NCBI RefSeq assembly: GCF_001548115.1
Contig: NZ_AP014821.1
Location: forward strand, 558,001-622,000
Source of the DNA: Geminocystis sp. NIES-3709
GTDB lineage: Bacteria; Cyanobacteriota; Cyanobacteriia; Cyanobacteriales; Cyanobacteriaceae
Length of the DNA: 64,000 nt
Direction of reading: 5' to 3'
Shown here: in pieces, positions 45,968 through 56,060 of the stretch
Layout of the letters: the number at the start of each line of letters is the position of its first letter
Numbering within the stretch: the first letter of the stretch is position 1
Notes under the pieces: generated by a model
Databases searched by the model: none
Told to the model about the DNA's origin: nothing
The model's input: only the letters and a program-made list of their open reading frames with translations
Position numbers and translations under genes: made by a program

Positions 45968-46753
45968 ATGAAAATCTTAATTAGTAACGATGATGGTATT
46001 TTTGCTGAGGGAATCCGCACTTTAGCTAATACTATTGCCCTTCAAGGGCATGAAGTTACAGTTGTAGCGCCTGATAGAGAACGATCAGCCACAGGCCATG
46101 GTTTAACCTTACATCAGCCCATTCGAGCCGATAAAATAGAGGGAATTTTTGCAACAGGTGTAACAGCTTGGTCATGTTCTGGTACTCCTTCCGATTGTGT
46201 AAAATTAGCCTTGAGTGCCATATTGAAAGATAAACCTGATTTTGTCCTTTCTGGCATTAATCATGGGTCAAATCTTGGTACTGATATATTATATTCTGGT
46301 ACAGTCTCCGCCGCCATGGAAGGCACAATCGAGGGCATTACAAGTATAGCGTTTAGTTTAGCTAGTTTTACCCTCAAAGAATTTCAACCTGCGGCTAATT
46401 ATGCAGTAAAACTAATAAATAAATTGACAGAAAATCCTTTACCTGAAACAACTTTACTTAATGTAAATATTCCTCCTGTGGCAGAAACAGAAATAAAAGG
46501 AGTAAAAATAACTCGTCAAGGCATTAGGCGATATATTGAAAATTTTCAAAAAAGACTCGATCCTAGAGGAAAAAGTTATTATTGGTTAGCTGGGGAATTA
46601 ATTGAAGAAATAGATCAACCAGAACATATTTACCTTCCTCCTGATTTATCTACAGATGTTCAAGGCAACAAGGAAAACTATATAACTATCACTCCTTTAC
46701 AATATAATTTGACGGATGTTGTAACTGTTAAACGTTTAGAAGGATTTGTTTAA
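45968..46753 (+). CDS. surE: 5'/3'-nucleotidase SurE
   Basis: Metal-dependent phosphatase that hydrolyses nucleoside monophosphates. It opens [19 protein letters not shown] with the catalytic metal-binding DD pair, then [19 protein letters not shown] and the [20 protein letters not shown] block. I start at ATG 45968 instead of the TTG nine bases upstream, which would add MKK. The length of 261 residues is normal. It lies 84 bp after the ABC permease; the gap has 7-bp-periodic sequence. Confidence 0.95.
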   Translation: MKILISNDDGIFAEGIRTLANTIALQGHEVTVVAPDRERSATGHGLTLHQPIRADKIEGIFATGVTAWSCSGTPSDCVKLALSAILKDKPDFVLSGINHGSNLGTDILYSGTVSAAMEGTIEGITSIAFSLASFTLKEFQPAANYAVKLINKLTENPLPETTLLNVNIPPVAETEIKGVKITRQGIRRYIENFQKRLDPRGKSYYWLAGELIEEIDQPEHIYLPPDLSTDVQGNKENYITITPLQYNLTDVVTVKRLEGFV

Positions 46754-46773
46754 TAAATTATTTTTTAAATACT

Positions 46774-47781
46774 TTATAATTCATCGTTGCTAATTTCAAC
46801 GGATTTGTCTAAAAACGGCTTTTCTTTCTTGGATAATTGTTCTAAAGATGACATATAGTTATCACTGGAAAATTGAGGTAAAATTTCTTTAATAAATGCT
46901 TCTGCCGCTTTCGATCGATAACGATTAGAATTGACTATCACCGATAAAGTGCGCTGAATTTCGATACCTTCAATATGGGCTCGATGAATAATACCCATTT
47001 TGAGTTCTTTTTCAATCGCTGTAACCGACACAAAAGAAGCTCCTAAACCAGATTGTACAGCGTTTTTAATGGCTTCGATCGAATTTAACTCCATTTCCAC
47101 TTTTAATTCACTGGTATTGATTTCACAACGGCTTAAAACTTGATCTAAAACTTTACGAATAGTAGATTGAGAATCTAAAGTAATATAATTAAGACTATAT
47201 AAATCATCTTTAGCGATCGTCTCTTGTTCTGCAAAAGGATGATTCGGTGGTATAATCAAGGCTAATTCATCTTGAGCATAGGGGATAATTTCTAAAATAT
47301 CTTGTAACTCTAAAGGCACTTCTCCCCCAATAATCGCTAAGTCAACTTGCCCATTCGCCACTGCCCAAGATGTGCGACGAGTAGAATGAACTTGTAGCTG
47401 TACGGAAACATAAGGATATTTTTGATGAAATAACCCAATCATTCTCGGTAACAAATAAGTACCAGTAGTTTGAGATGCACCAACAATTAAAGTACCACCT
47501 TGAAGATTTTGTAAGTCTTCGATCGCACGACAAGTTTCTTGACAAAGAGTAATAATTTTTTCCCCGTAGGCAAGTAACAAATTACCAGCTTCTGTCAGTT
47601 GTGCTTTTCTTCCACCCCTGTCAAATAAGGGTACAGCCAATTGTTTTTCAAGATTTTGGATTTGTAAACTGATAGCAGGTTGAGACACAAATAAACTGTC
47701 TGCCGCTCGTTTAAAACTACCTTCATCAGCAATGGCTTTTAAAATCCGTAATTGATCAAGAGAGAAAGGTATATCTGACAT
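46774..47781 (-). CDS. rbcR: LysR-type regulator RbcR (Ycf30)
   Basis: Activator of RuBisCO and CO2-related genes in cyanobacteria and red plastids. The 335-residue protein has the LysR helix-turn-helix in [20 protein letters not shown] and [20 protein letters not shown] (residues 12-52), and an effector domain beginning [20 protein letters not shown]. The Ycf30-like spacing and a C-terminal extension after IKEILPQ support RbcR over NdhR or CmpR. It converges on surE and diverges from the NnrU/Z-ISO-like gene. Confidence 0.87.
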   Translation of the reverse strand: MSDIPFSLDQLRILKAIADEGSFKRAADSLFVSQPAISLQIQNLEKQLAVPLFDRGGRKAQLTEAGNLLLAYGEKIITLCQETCRAIEDLQNLQGGTLIVGASQTTGTYLLPRMIGLFHQKYPYVSVQLQVHSTRRTSWAVANGQVDLAIIGGEVPLELQDILEIIPYAQDELALIIPPNHPFAEQETIAKDDLYSLNYITLDSQSTIRKVLDQVLSRCEINTSELKVEMELNSIEAIKNAVQSGLGASFVSVTAIEKELKMGIIHRAHIEGIEIQRTLSVIVNSNRYRSKAAEAFIKEILPQFSSDNYMSSLEQLSKKEKPFLDKSVEISNDEL

Positions 47782-47946
47782 ATATTTGATAAATTAAGAA
47801 TAACGAGGATTATAACTGATGGCAAAGAGCAAAAGGTAAATCCTGATAGTGAATTAACTTTAGTATTTTCCAATGTCTTAACCAATTTCTTCTGTGGAAT
47901 ATGGCTTTAGATTTTTAACAATAATGTTTAGACTTTAATCCTAGAG

Positions 47947-47963
47947 GGATCAATTTTTGATCC
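47947..47963. promoter_or_regulatory. Perfect palindrome between rbcR and the Z-ISO-like gene
   Basis: GGATCAATTTTTGATCC: 7-bp arms and a 3-bp centre, 166 bp upstream of rbcR and 73 bp upstream of the divergent start. It could be a LysR-type operator, though its spacing is tighter than the usual T-N11-A boxes. Confidence 0.35.
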
Positions 47964-48035
47964 GATCATTGATAAGATCTAATTGAACAATAAAATAAGT
48001 ATTAATTATATTTCTATTTCCTAAGTATAGACTCT

Positions 48036-48818
48036 ATGCACCACTTTGACGCAAAAATGATCAATTTTTTTTACTTTGATTTAATGGCACAAATTTCTCC
48101 CTCTACCTTACCTAATTGGTTGACTCCTAGCCATTTTATCATGATTGGTTTATTATTGATGTTTGCGATCGTTCACAGTGGTTTAGCCGCTTTAAGAATG
48201 TGGGGAGAATCGAAAATTGGTGTGAGATTATATAGGGTTTTATTTGCTTTACTAAGTATCCCCCTCGCTACAGTCTTAATTATTTATTTTTTCAATCATC
48301 GTTATGAGGGTTTAGTTTTGTGGCAAGTGCAAGGTATTCCGGGCATTAAAACTACCGTTTGGATTTTATCGTTTATTTCCTTTCTCTTTCTTTATCCTGC
48401 TACCTTTAACTTATTAGAGATTGCCGCCGTTGCTAAACCTGAAGTTCATCTATACGAAACGGGAATTATTCGTATTTCTCGTCATCCTCAAATGGTAGGA
48501 CAAGTAATTTGGTGTATTGCTCATACTTTATGGCTGGGCACAACTTTTACGATCGTCACTTCTTTGGGTTTAATAGCTCATCATATCTTTGCAGTATGGC
48601 ACGGAGATCGACGCTTAACAAAACGTTACGGAGAATCCTTTATAAAGGTCAAAGAAAGAACATCGATAATACCAATGTTAGCTATACTAGATGGACGACA
48701 AAAATTAGAAATCAAAGAATTTTTAAAACCGGCTTATGTGGGAGTCACTGGTTTTATTTTATTCTTTTGGTGGCTACATCCTTGGTTAATGACAGCAACT
48801 GCCAGAGTCAGCCTTTAG
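48036..48818 (+). CDS. NnrU / 15-cis-zeta-carotene isomerase-like membrane protein
   Basis: A 260-residue multi-pass membrane protein. It shares with NnrU and plant Z-ISO the segments HSGLAALRMWGE (about residues 48-59), ISRHPQMVGQVIWCIAHTLW and HHIFAVWHGDRRLTKRYGE, with conserved histidines that bind heme in Z-ISO. Cyanobacteria normally isomerise carotenes with CrtH, so a carotene role is only possible. Several in-frame ATGs occur early (48036, 48057, 48084); the protein is clear from about residue 30. Confidence 0.8.
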   Translation: MHHFDAKMINFFYFDLMAQISPSTLPNWLTPSHFIMIGLLLMFAIVHSGLAALRMWGESKIGVRLYRVLFALLSIPLATVLIIYFFNHRYEGLVLWQVQGIPGIKTTVWILSFISFLFLYPATFNLLEIAAVAKPEVHLYETGIIRISRHPQMVGQVIWCIAHTLWLGTTFTIVTSLGLIAHHIFAVWHGDRRLTKRYGESFIKVKERTSIIPMLAILDGRQKLEIKEFLKPAYVGVTGFILFFWWLHPWLMTATARVSL

Positions 48819-48919
48819 AATTTAAAATGAAAAACCCTTAATTTTTGTTATTTGGGGGGATTTTCGAGACTTCTTTCACTTAAGTGACTCTACCATTAGA
48901 AGATTAGAAAAAAATTTCT

Positions 48920-48953
48920 GATTACTCATTACTAATTGCTAATTAATTATTAG
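48920..48953. repeat. Degenerate heptamer repeat after the Z-ISO-like gene
   Basis: Units ATTACTC, ATTACTA, ATTGCTA, ATTAATT, ATTAGGG. It is preceded by AAATTTCTGA, the same decamer as in the dispersed repeat at 3376 and 60611. Confidence 0.55.
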
Positions 48954-49070
48954 GGGATCAGGTAAAGTCAGGTTAGAATTAACATATTAGAATTGAATTA
49001 ATATCCCTTTTGATTATTTAGCATCATCGATTTTTTAAAATTTTTTTCCTAAACTCTCTTTAAAACAATT

Positions 49071-49409
49071 ATGATTTCTGTCAATCAAACAACCTTTAAT
49101 CAAGAAGTTTTAGAATCACCCTACCCAGTTTTAGTTAATTTTTGGGCTCCTTGGTGTGGTTTATGTCTAATGTTAAATCCGATTTTGAACAAAATACAAT
49201 CCGAATGGCAAGGACAATTAAAAATAGTTAGTATTAATGCTGATCAAAATTTATCCTTAGCTAATAGTTATCGTTTGCGTAATTTACCTACTTTATTATT
49301 AATTAATAGAGGGGAAATAATTCATAGATTAGAGGGTTTTCAGAGTCGAGAAGAACTCTATAATAGTATGAATAGTGTTATGTTAAATTTAATGCCTGAA
49401 TCAGCATAA
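49071..49409 (+). CDS. Thioredoxin-family protein with CGLC active site
   Basis: A 112-residue thioredoxin fold. The active site is WAPWCGLCLMLNP (about residues 25-37), CGLC in place of the usual CGPC, with cis-Pro in RNLPTLLLI. The replacement of Pro by Leu is expected to change redox potential. No signal peptide, so it is cytoplasmic. It stands alone between the Z-ISO-like gene and coaD. Confidence 0.87.
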   Translation: MISVNQTTFNQEVLESPYPVLVNFWAPWCGLCLMLNPILNKIQSEWQGQLKIVSINADQNLSLANSYRLRNLPTLLLINRGEIIHRLEGFQSREELYNSMNSVMLNLMPESA

Positions 49410-49536
49410 ATACTGAATAATAGATGATTAACAATTAATAATTATTCTCTACCTATGTGCTGAGTTGAATAAGCATAAAACCTTTTAAAATCAAGTTATT
49501 GATTAACTTCTAAAGTCTATACTCTATTAATAATTA

Positions 49537-50016
49537 ATGATTGCTATTTATCCGGGTAGTTTTGATCCTATCACTTTGGGTCATCTTGATCTAATTCAAC
49601 GCAGTAGTATTTTATTTGAAAAAGTTATCGTTGCGGTGTTAAAAAATCCAAATAAAACACCTTTTTTTACCATCGAAAAAAGAGTTCAACAAATTCAAGA
49701 ATGTACCGCAAATATTAAAAATATAGAAGTTGATAGTTTTAGTGGTTTAACGGTGGAATATGCTCAAAAAAAACAAGCAGGAGTTTTGTTAAGAGGCTTA
49801 CGAGTAATGTCTGATTTTGAACAAGAGTTACAAATGGCTCATATTAATAAAACCCTAGAAAATAAAATTGAAACCGTTTTTTTAGCTACCAATACTGAAT
49901 TAAGTTTTATTAGTAGTAGTGTTGTTAAAGAAATTGCTAAATTCGGTGGCTCGATCGATCATCTTGTCACCTCTAATATTGCTCAAGATTTATACTCCAA
50001 TATTCGTAATAAATAA
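49537..50016 (+). CDS. coaD: Phosphopantetheine adenylyltransferase
   Basis: Makes dephospho-CoA from 4'-phosphopantetheine and ATP. The 159-residue protein has the nucleotidyltransferase motif [16 protein letters not shown] (residues 4-19), [19 protein letters not shown] and the ISSS motif in [12 protein letters not shown]. It is of normal length and a housekeeping gene. The ATG is preceded by AT-rich sequence without a clear SD. Confidence 0.96.
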   Translation: MIAIYPGSFDPITLGHLDLIQRSSILFEKVIVAVLKNPNKTPFFTIEKRVQQIQECTANIKNIEVDSFSGLTVEYAQKKQAGVLLRGLRVMSDFEQELQMAHINKTLENKIETVFLATNTELSFISSSVVKEIAKFGGSIDHLVTSNIAQDLYSNIRNK

Positions 50017-50162
50017 CCCTTCTCTTTTCCGTACTTTTTAAAATTAAAATAGGATAATTAGTTTGAGAAAACCGATTTTTTTAATCAATTCTTTTCCCTA
50101 ATTCTTAATTTTTAATACCTAAAACCTTTTATTATTATCCCCAATAATTATACATTAAGATT

Positions 50163-50978
50163 ATGGGTTATCATTCTCCTATCAGCGATCGTAATCCTGA
50201 AACTAATAACAGACAATTACTAATTTTATTTGCATTATTTAGTGGTGTTGGATTAACAATTATAATAGGATTATTTATCTTACTAAATCAAGTAGTTAAT
50301 TTGATTCCTGTCAGTGTAGAACAAAAAATAGGCAGTTTAATCGTTAATGAATATAAACAAAAAAATAAATTATCATCGACAGAAATAAAACTAAATAAAA
50401 TAGTAGATAAATTAGAACAATTATTACCATCAAATACTACCGAGAAAAGAAATTATCAGGTTTTATATATTCCTGAAGATACCGTTAATGCTTTAGCTAT
50501 TCCAGGAGACACGATTATAATTTATGAAGGTTTATTAAAACAAGTAGAATCAGAAAATGAATTAGTCATGATTCTAAGTCATGAAATAGGACATTTTGCC
50601 CATCGAGATCATCTTAGAAGTTTAGGCAATATTTTCTTAACAAAATTACTGATTAATTATCTTTTGGGTGGCGTAGAAATTTTACAATCAGGTGCTGATT
50701 TTACCAATATTTTAGCCCATGCACAATACTCCCAAGCTCAAGAAAAAAAAGCTGATGAATATGGATTAGATTTACTAAATAAATATTATGGTCATGTAGC
50801 TGGAGCTACAGATTTTTTCCAAAGATTAATGACTGAAAATAAACAAACTGAGCAAAGAAATATTATTGCTTTTATCGCTAGTCATCCTTTACCAGAGAAA
50901 AGAATTAAAAACTTGGAAAAGTTAATCAAAAATAAGGGTTATATCCTACAAAAAAAAGTAGATTGGATTGATAATTAA
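50163..50978 (+). CDS. M48-family metallopeptidase, membrane-anchored
   Basis: A 271-residue zinc peptidase. An N-terminal membrane anchor (residues 20-46, LLILFALFSGVGLTIIIGLF) precedes a soluble domain with the zinc motif LSHEIGHFAHRDH (about residues 139-151) and the third ligand Glu in EKKADEYGLDLL. SHPLPEKRIKNLE is typical of the family end. It is likely extracytoplasmic protein quality control, related to BepA/LoiP-like enzymes. It converges on the SLH gene. Confidence 0.9.
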   Translation: MGYHSPISDRNPETNNRQLLILFALFSGVGLTIIIGLFILLNQVVNLIPVSVEQKIGSLIVNEYKQKNKLSSTEIKLNKIVDKLEQLLPSNTTEKRNYQVLYIPEDTVNALAIPGDTIIIYEGLLKQVESENELVMILSHEIGHFAHRDHLRSLGNIFLTKLLINYLLGGVEILQSGADFTNILAHAQYSQAQEKKADEYGLDLLNKYYGHVAGATDFFQRLMTENKQTEQRNIIAFIASHPLPEKRIKNLEKLIKNKGYILQKKVDWIDN

Positions 50979-51060
50979 CCTTACTATACTTTTCCAAGAA
51001 GTTAGAGAAAATAAAATTTAAAATAATTATTTTTCTATCTTATTTCGTCTATAACCTAGT

Positions 51061-52311
51061 TTAATTAATAATTAAATCTTCATCTAATTTTATATTTAAA
51101 CCCTTCGGTTGTACGACTAATAAATCTACTCTATTTAAGCCTAAAAATTGAGGAATTAAAGTAGCTAAAACACCAGCACCTGTACCAATTAATAACTCTC
51201 CTGTTGTAATACGTCGATCGCCTGTAACTCCAGCTATCGCTGCCGCCGCCCCTGTACCAAAAGCGGCATTTCGTAAAAGTTTACCTACATCCATTCCCTT
51301 AGTAACACTTTCTATTTCTGTTATAGTCTGAGAAGAACTCTTAACTCTTAAAACACGCCCATTAGGTAATTCGATCGACTTTCCAAAAAATCTAGTACCA
51401 TTATTCCCAGAAGGACGTAATTCTCCAATCACCTTACTATTACGAGGAATGACGATAACTTTATTACTATCAATATTTTTAGTAACAGTAAATGTAATGG
51501 GAACTGTTTCGGTGTTCGTAACAAAAATTTTATCTTCTTGATATTGTACAGGAATTTTTTGACCTCGATTCAAAACAGATTCAGTTTCATTGACAGTGGG
51601 AGTTAATGCCACAATATAATTAGAATTGATAGCCTGTAATTTTCCTTGAGAAACTAAAGCCTGATAAATAAAAGCGGCAACTTCTGCTCTTGTAGCATTA
51701 CGAACAGGATTTAATTGTTTTAAAGTAGGATAATTAACTACTAAATTTTTTTCTGTAGCTGCGGCGACTGGAGAACGAGCAAAATTAGAAATATTACTAG
51801 AATCGTTGAAAGAATTGAGAATAGTATTAATATTTTTATTAGGGCTGAAATTTAGACCATTAGCTAATGATACTAATACTTGTTCTCTGGGAATATTTTG
51901 TTCTGGACGAAATATTTGTCCGGGATAACCAGAAAGAAAACCCATACTAAAAGCATTATTAATGGCAGTATTCGCCCAATAATTACTGGGTACATCATTA
52001 AAATTAATTGGAGATCTTACACTATTTCTAGGTAATGCCTTTTGTACCATTGCCGCAAATTGGGCTCTTGTTACAGGAGCATCTGGTTTAAATGTACCAT
52101 CAGGAAAACCTGCAATAACTCCTCTTTGCACTAAAGGATTAATAAAATTTGCCGCCCAATAGTTAGAAGATACATCTTCAAATTGCGAATTTTGTGCCAT
52201 TACTACTGGAGGATTTGCTAATGATGCGACGATCGGAATAGTTGTTTCAACTCCAAAAGTAAGACAAAGAAGTAAAGCTGTTGTAGCTTTAGATTGAGAT
52301 AATTTGTTCAT
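51061..52311 (-). CDS. SLH-domain envelope protein
   Basis: A 416-residue exported protein. After a signal peptide (MNKLSQSKATTALLLCL to VVMAQ) come three SLH repeats at about residues 42-200: FEDVSSNYWAANFI, FNDVPSNYWANTAI and a degenerate third. SLH domains bind peptidoglycan-linked polymers. The C-terminal half is beta-rich (VIGELRPSGNNGTRFFGKSI) with a glycine/alanine-rich stretch, and has no porin barrel, unlike cyanobacterial SLH porins. I start at ATG 52311; an upstream ATG at 52368 would put 19 extra residues before the signal. Confidence 0.85.
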   Translation of the reverse strand: MNKLSQSKATTALLLCLTFGVETTIPIVASLANPPVVMAQNSQFEDVSSNYWAANFINPLVQRGVIAGFPDGTFKPDAPVTRAQFAAMVQKALPRNSVRSPINFNDVPSNYWANTAINNAFSMGFLSGYPGQIFRPEQNIPREQVLVSLANGLNFSPNKNINTILNSFNDSSNISNFARSPVAAATEKNLVVNYPTLKQLNPVRNATRAEVAAFIYQALVSQGKLQAINSNYIVALTPTVNETESVLNRGQKIPVQYQEDKIFVTNTETVPITFTVTKNIDSNKVIVIPRNSKVIGELRPSGNNGTRFFGKSIELPNGRVLRVKSSSQTITEIESVTKGMDVGKLLRNAAFGTGAAAAIAGVTGDRRITTGELLIGTGAGVLATLIPQFLGLNRVDLLVVQPKGLNIKLDEDLIIN

Positions 52312-52762
52312 AATAATATTAAAAGTATAAAGTATATAGTAGTTCCAAATGACTGATAATAAATTCAATAATTGTTAAAAATTTTCTAAGTTTTGTAAAA
52401 TATGGTTTTAAGAACTCTTGAATTTATTTCTATAAAAATATAACAATCTGCTTAGAATTGCTACAGTCAAGGAAAAAGACTATTTCAAATCCACAAAAGT
52501 TCCCTAGGGGGGGATAAGTGAGTTAAAACTAATTTAGTTTGTCGATAAAAAAGAGAAGAAGAACAATAGAAGAGGGGGAGATTGGTTTAGTTGTTCGTAA
52601 CAAAATTAAATGCAACTTCAATGCTTCAATGACTCATTAGTGCTGATTAACAAATGACAAATAAAACCATAGGAACAGAGATGACATTTCCTGTTATTAC
52701 TGCATTTTAAACTTGATGCGAGATCTAAGTTAATATAGACATAATGATTAGAGAATAATGCC
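52312..52762. other. Divergent promoter region, SLH gene and bacterioferritin operon
   Basis: About 450 bp. It contains CCCTAGGG within a G-run at 52502-52515, a purine-rich tract near 52545-52580, and a short 7-bp repeat (ACAAATGACAAAT, near 52650). No Fur-box candidate stood out on reading, and no gene is seen. Confidence 0.5.
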
Positions 52763-53227
52763 ATGGAAGGAAATCAAGAAATCAAACTTCAACTTAATAA
52801 TATTTTAAAGTTAAAATTAACTGCAATTAATCAGTTTTTTCTTCATGCCAGAATGTGTAAAAGTTGGGGATTAAATAAACTTAATGAGTATGAATATCGG
52901 TATTCTATTAAGTTAATGAAACAAGCTGATAAAATTATTGAGCGTGTTTTTTTCCTCGAAGGTTTACCTAATTTACAAAGTTTAGGAAAATTACTTATTG
53001 GTGAAGCAGTATCGGAAATTATCGCTAATGATTTGACTATGACGATGGAATTAGCTGATACTTTACGCACTTCTATTAATCTTTGTGAATCTTTACAAGA
53101 TTATGTTAGTCGAGATTTACTAACAGAATTATTGGAAGAAACGGAGGAAGAAATCGATTGGTTAGAATCTCAACAATGGCTAATGGCTAATTCGGGTTTA
53201 GAAAATTATTTACAATCTATGATTTAA
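52763..53227 (+). CDS. bfr: Bacterioferritin, heme-binding-type subunit
   Basis: A 154-residue ferritin-fold protein aligned by eye to E. coli Bfr. It keeps the heme ligand M52 (KLMKQAD) but has lost most ferroxidase ligands: E18 is K, E51 is L, H54 is Q, E94 is T and H130 is E. Only E127 remains. It therefore probably contributes heme sites, not iron oxidation, in a mixed 24-mer with the next gene's product. Ten bases separate the two genes, so they form an operon. A similar split of roles has been described for the two Synechocystis bacterioferritins. Confidence 0.9.
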   Translation: MEGNQEIKLQLNNILKLKLTAINQFFLHARMCKSWGLNKLNEYEYRYSIKLMKQADKIIERVFFLEGLPNLQSLGKLLIGEAVSEIIANDLTMTMELADTLRTSINLCESLQDYVSRDLLTELLEETEEEIDWLESQQWLMANSGLENYLQSMI

Positions 53228-53237
53228 GGAGTTTTTC

Positions 53238-53705
53238 ATGAAAGGTAATAAAAAAGTTATTAAACAGCTACAGAAACTTTTACGCAGTGAATTATCGGCT
53301 AGAGACCAATATTTTACTCATTCTCGGATGTATCAAGATTGGGGTTTAAATAAATTATACGATCGAATTGATCATGAAATGCACGACGAAACTGCTCATG
53401 CAGATATGTTAATTAAAAGATTGTTGTTTTTAGAAACAATCCCCGATTTATCAGAGCAAGAAGGGTTAAATATTGGTTCTGATGTGCCTGAGATGCTTCG
53501 CAATGATTTAGAATTGGAGTATAAAGTTATTGGTGATTTGAAAGAAGCGATCGCCATTTGTGAGGAGGAACAAGATTATCAAACTAGAGAAATATTAAGA
53601 GTAATGTTAGGAGATACAGAGGAAGATCATGCTTACTGGTTAGAAAAACAATTAGGCTTAATTGACAAAATTGGTTTACAAAACTACTTACAATCTCAAA
53701 TGTAA
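53238..53705 (+). CDS. bfr: Bacterioferritin, ferroxidase-type subunit
   Basis: A 155-residue partner of the preceding subunit. All six diiron ligands are present by alignment to E. coli Bfr: E18, E51, H54 (HDETAHAD), E94, E127 and H130 (TEEDHAYW). The heme-binding M52 is replaced by T. It oxidises and stores iron in the mixed cage. AAGGAG lies a few bases ahead of the ATG. The 3' end overlaps the convergent phosphatase gene by ten bases. Confidence 0.92.
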   Translation: MKGNKKVIKQLQKLLRSELSARDQYFTHSRMYQDWGLNKLYDRIDHEMHDETAHADMLIKRLLFLETIPDLSEQEGLNIGSDVPEMLRNDLELEYKVIGDLKEAIAICEEEQDYQTREILRVMLGDTEEDHAYWLEKQLGLIDKIGLQNYLQSQM

Positions 53706-54256
53706 ATTTTTGTAATGGAGCAAAAATCGGGTTTAATTTCTTTTTTTTCACCAACTAATGCTTTAGTTATACCAATGACAGAAATACTATGACCTATTAA
53801 TAGTAAATTGCCACTGAATTTTCTGATTAAAATTTGAGCAGTTTCTTTCATTCTCTCTAAAACCATTGCTTCGGTTTCTGGATAGATGGGAGTTATAGTC
53901 GATCGATAGTTCCAATCAATACGAGGATAAAACAACCTTAATTCTTCGGGGGGATGAGTAAGAGGTTTTTCTGTCATCCAATGAGGATTATGCCATTCCC
54001 CCAACCCTGGTTCTAATTTTAGAGGTAAATTGATTATATCCGCAATAATATGGGCAGTTTGAATTGTTCTCAAAAAAGGAGAGACAATAAGATGATCAAT
54101 TACTTCATTTTTTAAGTTAATACCCAAGTTTTGAGCTTGAATTTTTCCTTCTTCAGACAAGGGTGGATCATAACGCCTTAAAGCCGTATTAAACCATTCT
54201 GGATAAGCAAAATCAAATCTATGACCATGTCTAGCAACCCAAATTATTGAAGCCAT
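53696..54256 (-). CDS. Histidine phosphatase family protein
   Basis: A 186-residue phosphoglycerate-mutase-like phosphatase. The phosphohistidine is in [10 protein letters not shown] (about residue 10), with [10 protein letters not shown] carrying the second Arg, an acid residue in GLGEWHN and the second His in [13 protein letters not shown] in place of RHGE/RHGQT is typical of a branch related to eukaryotic UBASH3-type phosphatases. Substrate unknown. It converges on the bacterioferritin gene with a ten-base overlap. Confidence 0.88.
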   Translation of the reverse strand: MASIIWVARHGHRFDFAYPEWFNTALRRYDPPLSEEGKIQAQNLGINLKNEVIDHLIVSPFLRTIQTAHIIADIINLPLKLEPGLGEWHNPHWMTEKPLTHPPEELRLFYPRIDWNYRSTITPIYPETEAMVLERMKETAQILIRKFSGNLLLIGHSISVIGITKALVGEKKEIKPDFCSITKIYI

Positions 54257-54315
54257 TATTTAGAAATAACTATTTAGGATTTTAGTTATTAAAGGATATT
54301 TAATTAGAGGAAATT

Positions 54316-54340
54316 ATTGTTAATTACTAATTATTGATTC
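54316..54340. repeat. Degenerate heptamer repeat after the DUF2949 gene
   Basis: ATTGTTA, ATTACTA, ATTATTG units lying between the DUF2949 stop and the phosphatase start. Confidence 0.5.
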
Positions 54341-54346
54341 TTCCTT

Positions 54347-54538
54347 TTAAGAGGTTTCTAACCAATCATAAATCCTGTCTAATTGTTCGATCGTAACTAG
54401 ACCATACTGCCATAAAACCATCGGAATTAAGCCCAAATTATGATCAACAGAACGTTGAGCAATGGCAATAGAATCTTGCGGTACATCGAGTTCTTCTTGC
54501 AAAAATTTGATAAAACGATTATAAGTTATAGTAGGCAT
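54347..54538 (-). CDS. DUF2949 family protein
   Basis: A 63-residue cyanobacterial protein. It matches DUF2949 in FIKFLQEELDVPQDSIAIA, then HNLGLIPMVLWQYGLVTIEQ and the end LDRIYDWLE. It is cytoplasmic, acidic, and of unknown function. Its size is typical. It stands upstream of the phosphatase gene on the same strand, 90 bp away. Confidence 0.85.
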   Translation of the reverse strand: MPTITYNRFIKFLQEELDVPQDSIAIAQRSVDHNLGLIPMVLWQYGLVTIEQLDRIYDWLETS

Positions 54539-55045
54539 AAAAAAAATTTTAATAAAAAAGGATGAACTTCTTAAATAAAGATTTAAAAATTAGATAGAGA
54601 AAAGCAAAAAGCTACTCTTAATAAATGTTTTAAAAATTATACTTCTCACACAATTATTTTATAGAATATTTCTAGTTTTCTAGCCTAAATTGAGATAAAA
54701 CAAATAACAAGTTAAATCTCTTTTTTGCTAAGAAAGCACTTTAAAAAAGTATAGGAACAAACTGCAAATTACAGACAACCTAAATTTTAAAAAGTTTGAC
54801 TTTTTCTATGGACAAATAACTCTAAAGATATGCGTTGATTTCATTTATCCGTCAAGTTATTTGATTGAATTAAAGTTGATGATAGGGTAAAGATTATTGA
54901 TTACTTGCGATTTTCGATTGAGATAGCTACAAATTATCAATTTATCTTGAACTCGATCGATTCTCAGTAGTTATATTAGCTACTATAAATTTTTGATTAA
55001 GTAAAGTATTATACATCATAAGATTAATTTTTGCTATTTTTTTTA
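54539..55045. other. 507-bp non-coding gap
   Basis: AT-rich. The only structure noted is an imperfect hairpin near 54966-54984 (AGTAG...CTACT) followed by ATAAATTTTT, pointing away from the DUF2949 gene. I see no reading frame with coding features, no tRNA and no IS end. Confidence 0.5.
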
Positions 55046-55573
55046 CTAATTTTTCATTTTTTCTAAAAATTCAATGTTAATTTCATCGCCAACTTTTATT
55101 TTTAGTTCTTCTGTTCTACCACCTGCTAATTCAATAACTTGATCGATCGGTACGGTTGAATTATAAAGAGGACAAGGCTCAATTTCACAAGGAGGAGCTT
55201 TAGCTATATGTTTAATAACACCATCGGACACAAAAATCATATCAAGGGGGATGGAAACATTTTTCATCCAAAAACTGACAGTTTGAGGAGGGTTAAAAGG
55301 AAACAACATCCCACGATTAGGAAGTAAAGAATCACGATACATTAAGCCTATAGCCTGTTGTTGAGGCGTTTGGGCGATTTCCAACTCAATAACTTCTTGA
55401 TTAATCAATAATTTAGCACCGATGGGCAAATTTTGACTCTGAATTGTATTATCAACGGGAGTAATTTTTGGAGATACATTTTCATCACTTCCAGAAACAG
55501 AAGAAGGTTGAAAACCACAACTAAGAAAAAGAAAACTAAGGGTAATAATTAAAGGAGAACTATATCTCATCAT
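55046..55573 (-). CDS. DUF192 lipoprotein
   Basis: A 175-residue protein. A lipobox-like LFLSCGFQ (cysteine at residue 19) ends the signal. The DUF192 domain runs from about residue 60: EIAQTPQQQAIGLMYRDSL, RGMLFPFNPPQTVSFWMKNV, SIPLDMIFV and the end PIDQVIELAGGR. Its role is unknown; family members are small beta-barrel proteins outside the cytoplasm. Alone on its strand between two long gaps. Confidence 0.88.
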   Translation of the reverse strand: MMRYSSPLIITLSFLFLSCGFQPSSVSGSDENVSPKITPVDNTIQSQNLPIGAKLLINQEVIELEIAQTPQQQAIGLMYRDSLLPNRGMLFPFNPPQTVSFWMKNVSIPLDMIFVSDGVIKHIAKAPPCEIEPCPLYNSTVPIDQVIELAGGRTEELKIKVGDEINIEFLEKMKN

Positions 55574-56056
55574 CGAAAAAAAAGTTGTTAGTGAACAGCA
55601 TTAAAGATAACTTAAAACTGACCTTATTAACTTAAGAAATAATGAAGATTTAATAAATTCTGATGATATTATATTCTTTGAGATAGGATTAATGATTTAG
55701 TATTTTTTTTTATCTATTTATTCTATAAATTAAAAACATCTTCCTAAGATTAAATTAGTATTTCAATCTAAAATACTTGCACGTTATTGATATAACAAAA
55801 AACTTCTAGTCTTCTTTGAGCAAAGTTCATTCTTACAGTAATTTATAAAACGAAAGTTGCTAAATCATGTTTAAGTCCAAACTGATTAAACTAGCAATAA
55901 ATTTTAAGTGTTGAAAAACTATTAGTAATAAACTTATTATTCGTTGTTGCCCATTACCTACCTTCATAAATAAACTTAGATAAGTCCAAGTTTACTTTTT
56001 ATCTTCCATTTTCTTTGCTTATTGTCAATTGTCAATTGTCAATTATTAATTATTAA
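55574..56056. other. 483-bp non-coding gap
   Basis: Between the DUF192 gene start and the psbU stop. It ends in the heptamer repeat behind psbU (56021-56060). The remainder is AT-rich with no frame or hairpin that I could support. Confidence 0.5.
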
Positions 56057-56060
56057 TTAA
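56021..56060. repeat. Heptamer tandem repeat after psbU
   Basis: On the psbU strand the stop TAA is followed by TTAATAA-type units and then three TTGACAA units. It is the same repeat class as at 44640 and 59019 with a different base at one position. Confidence 0.75.
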
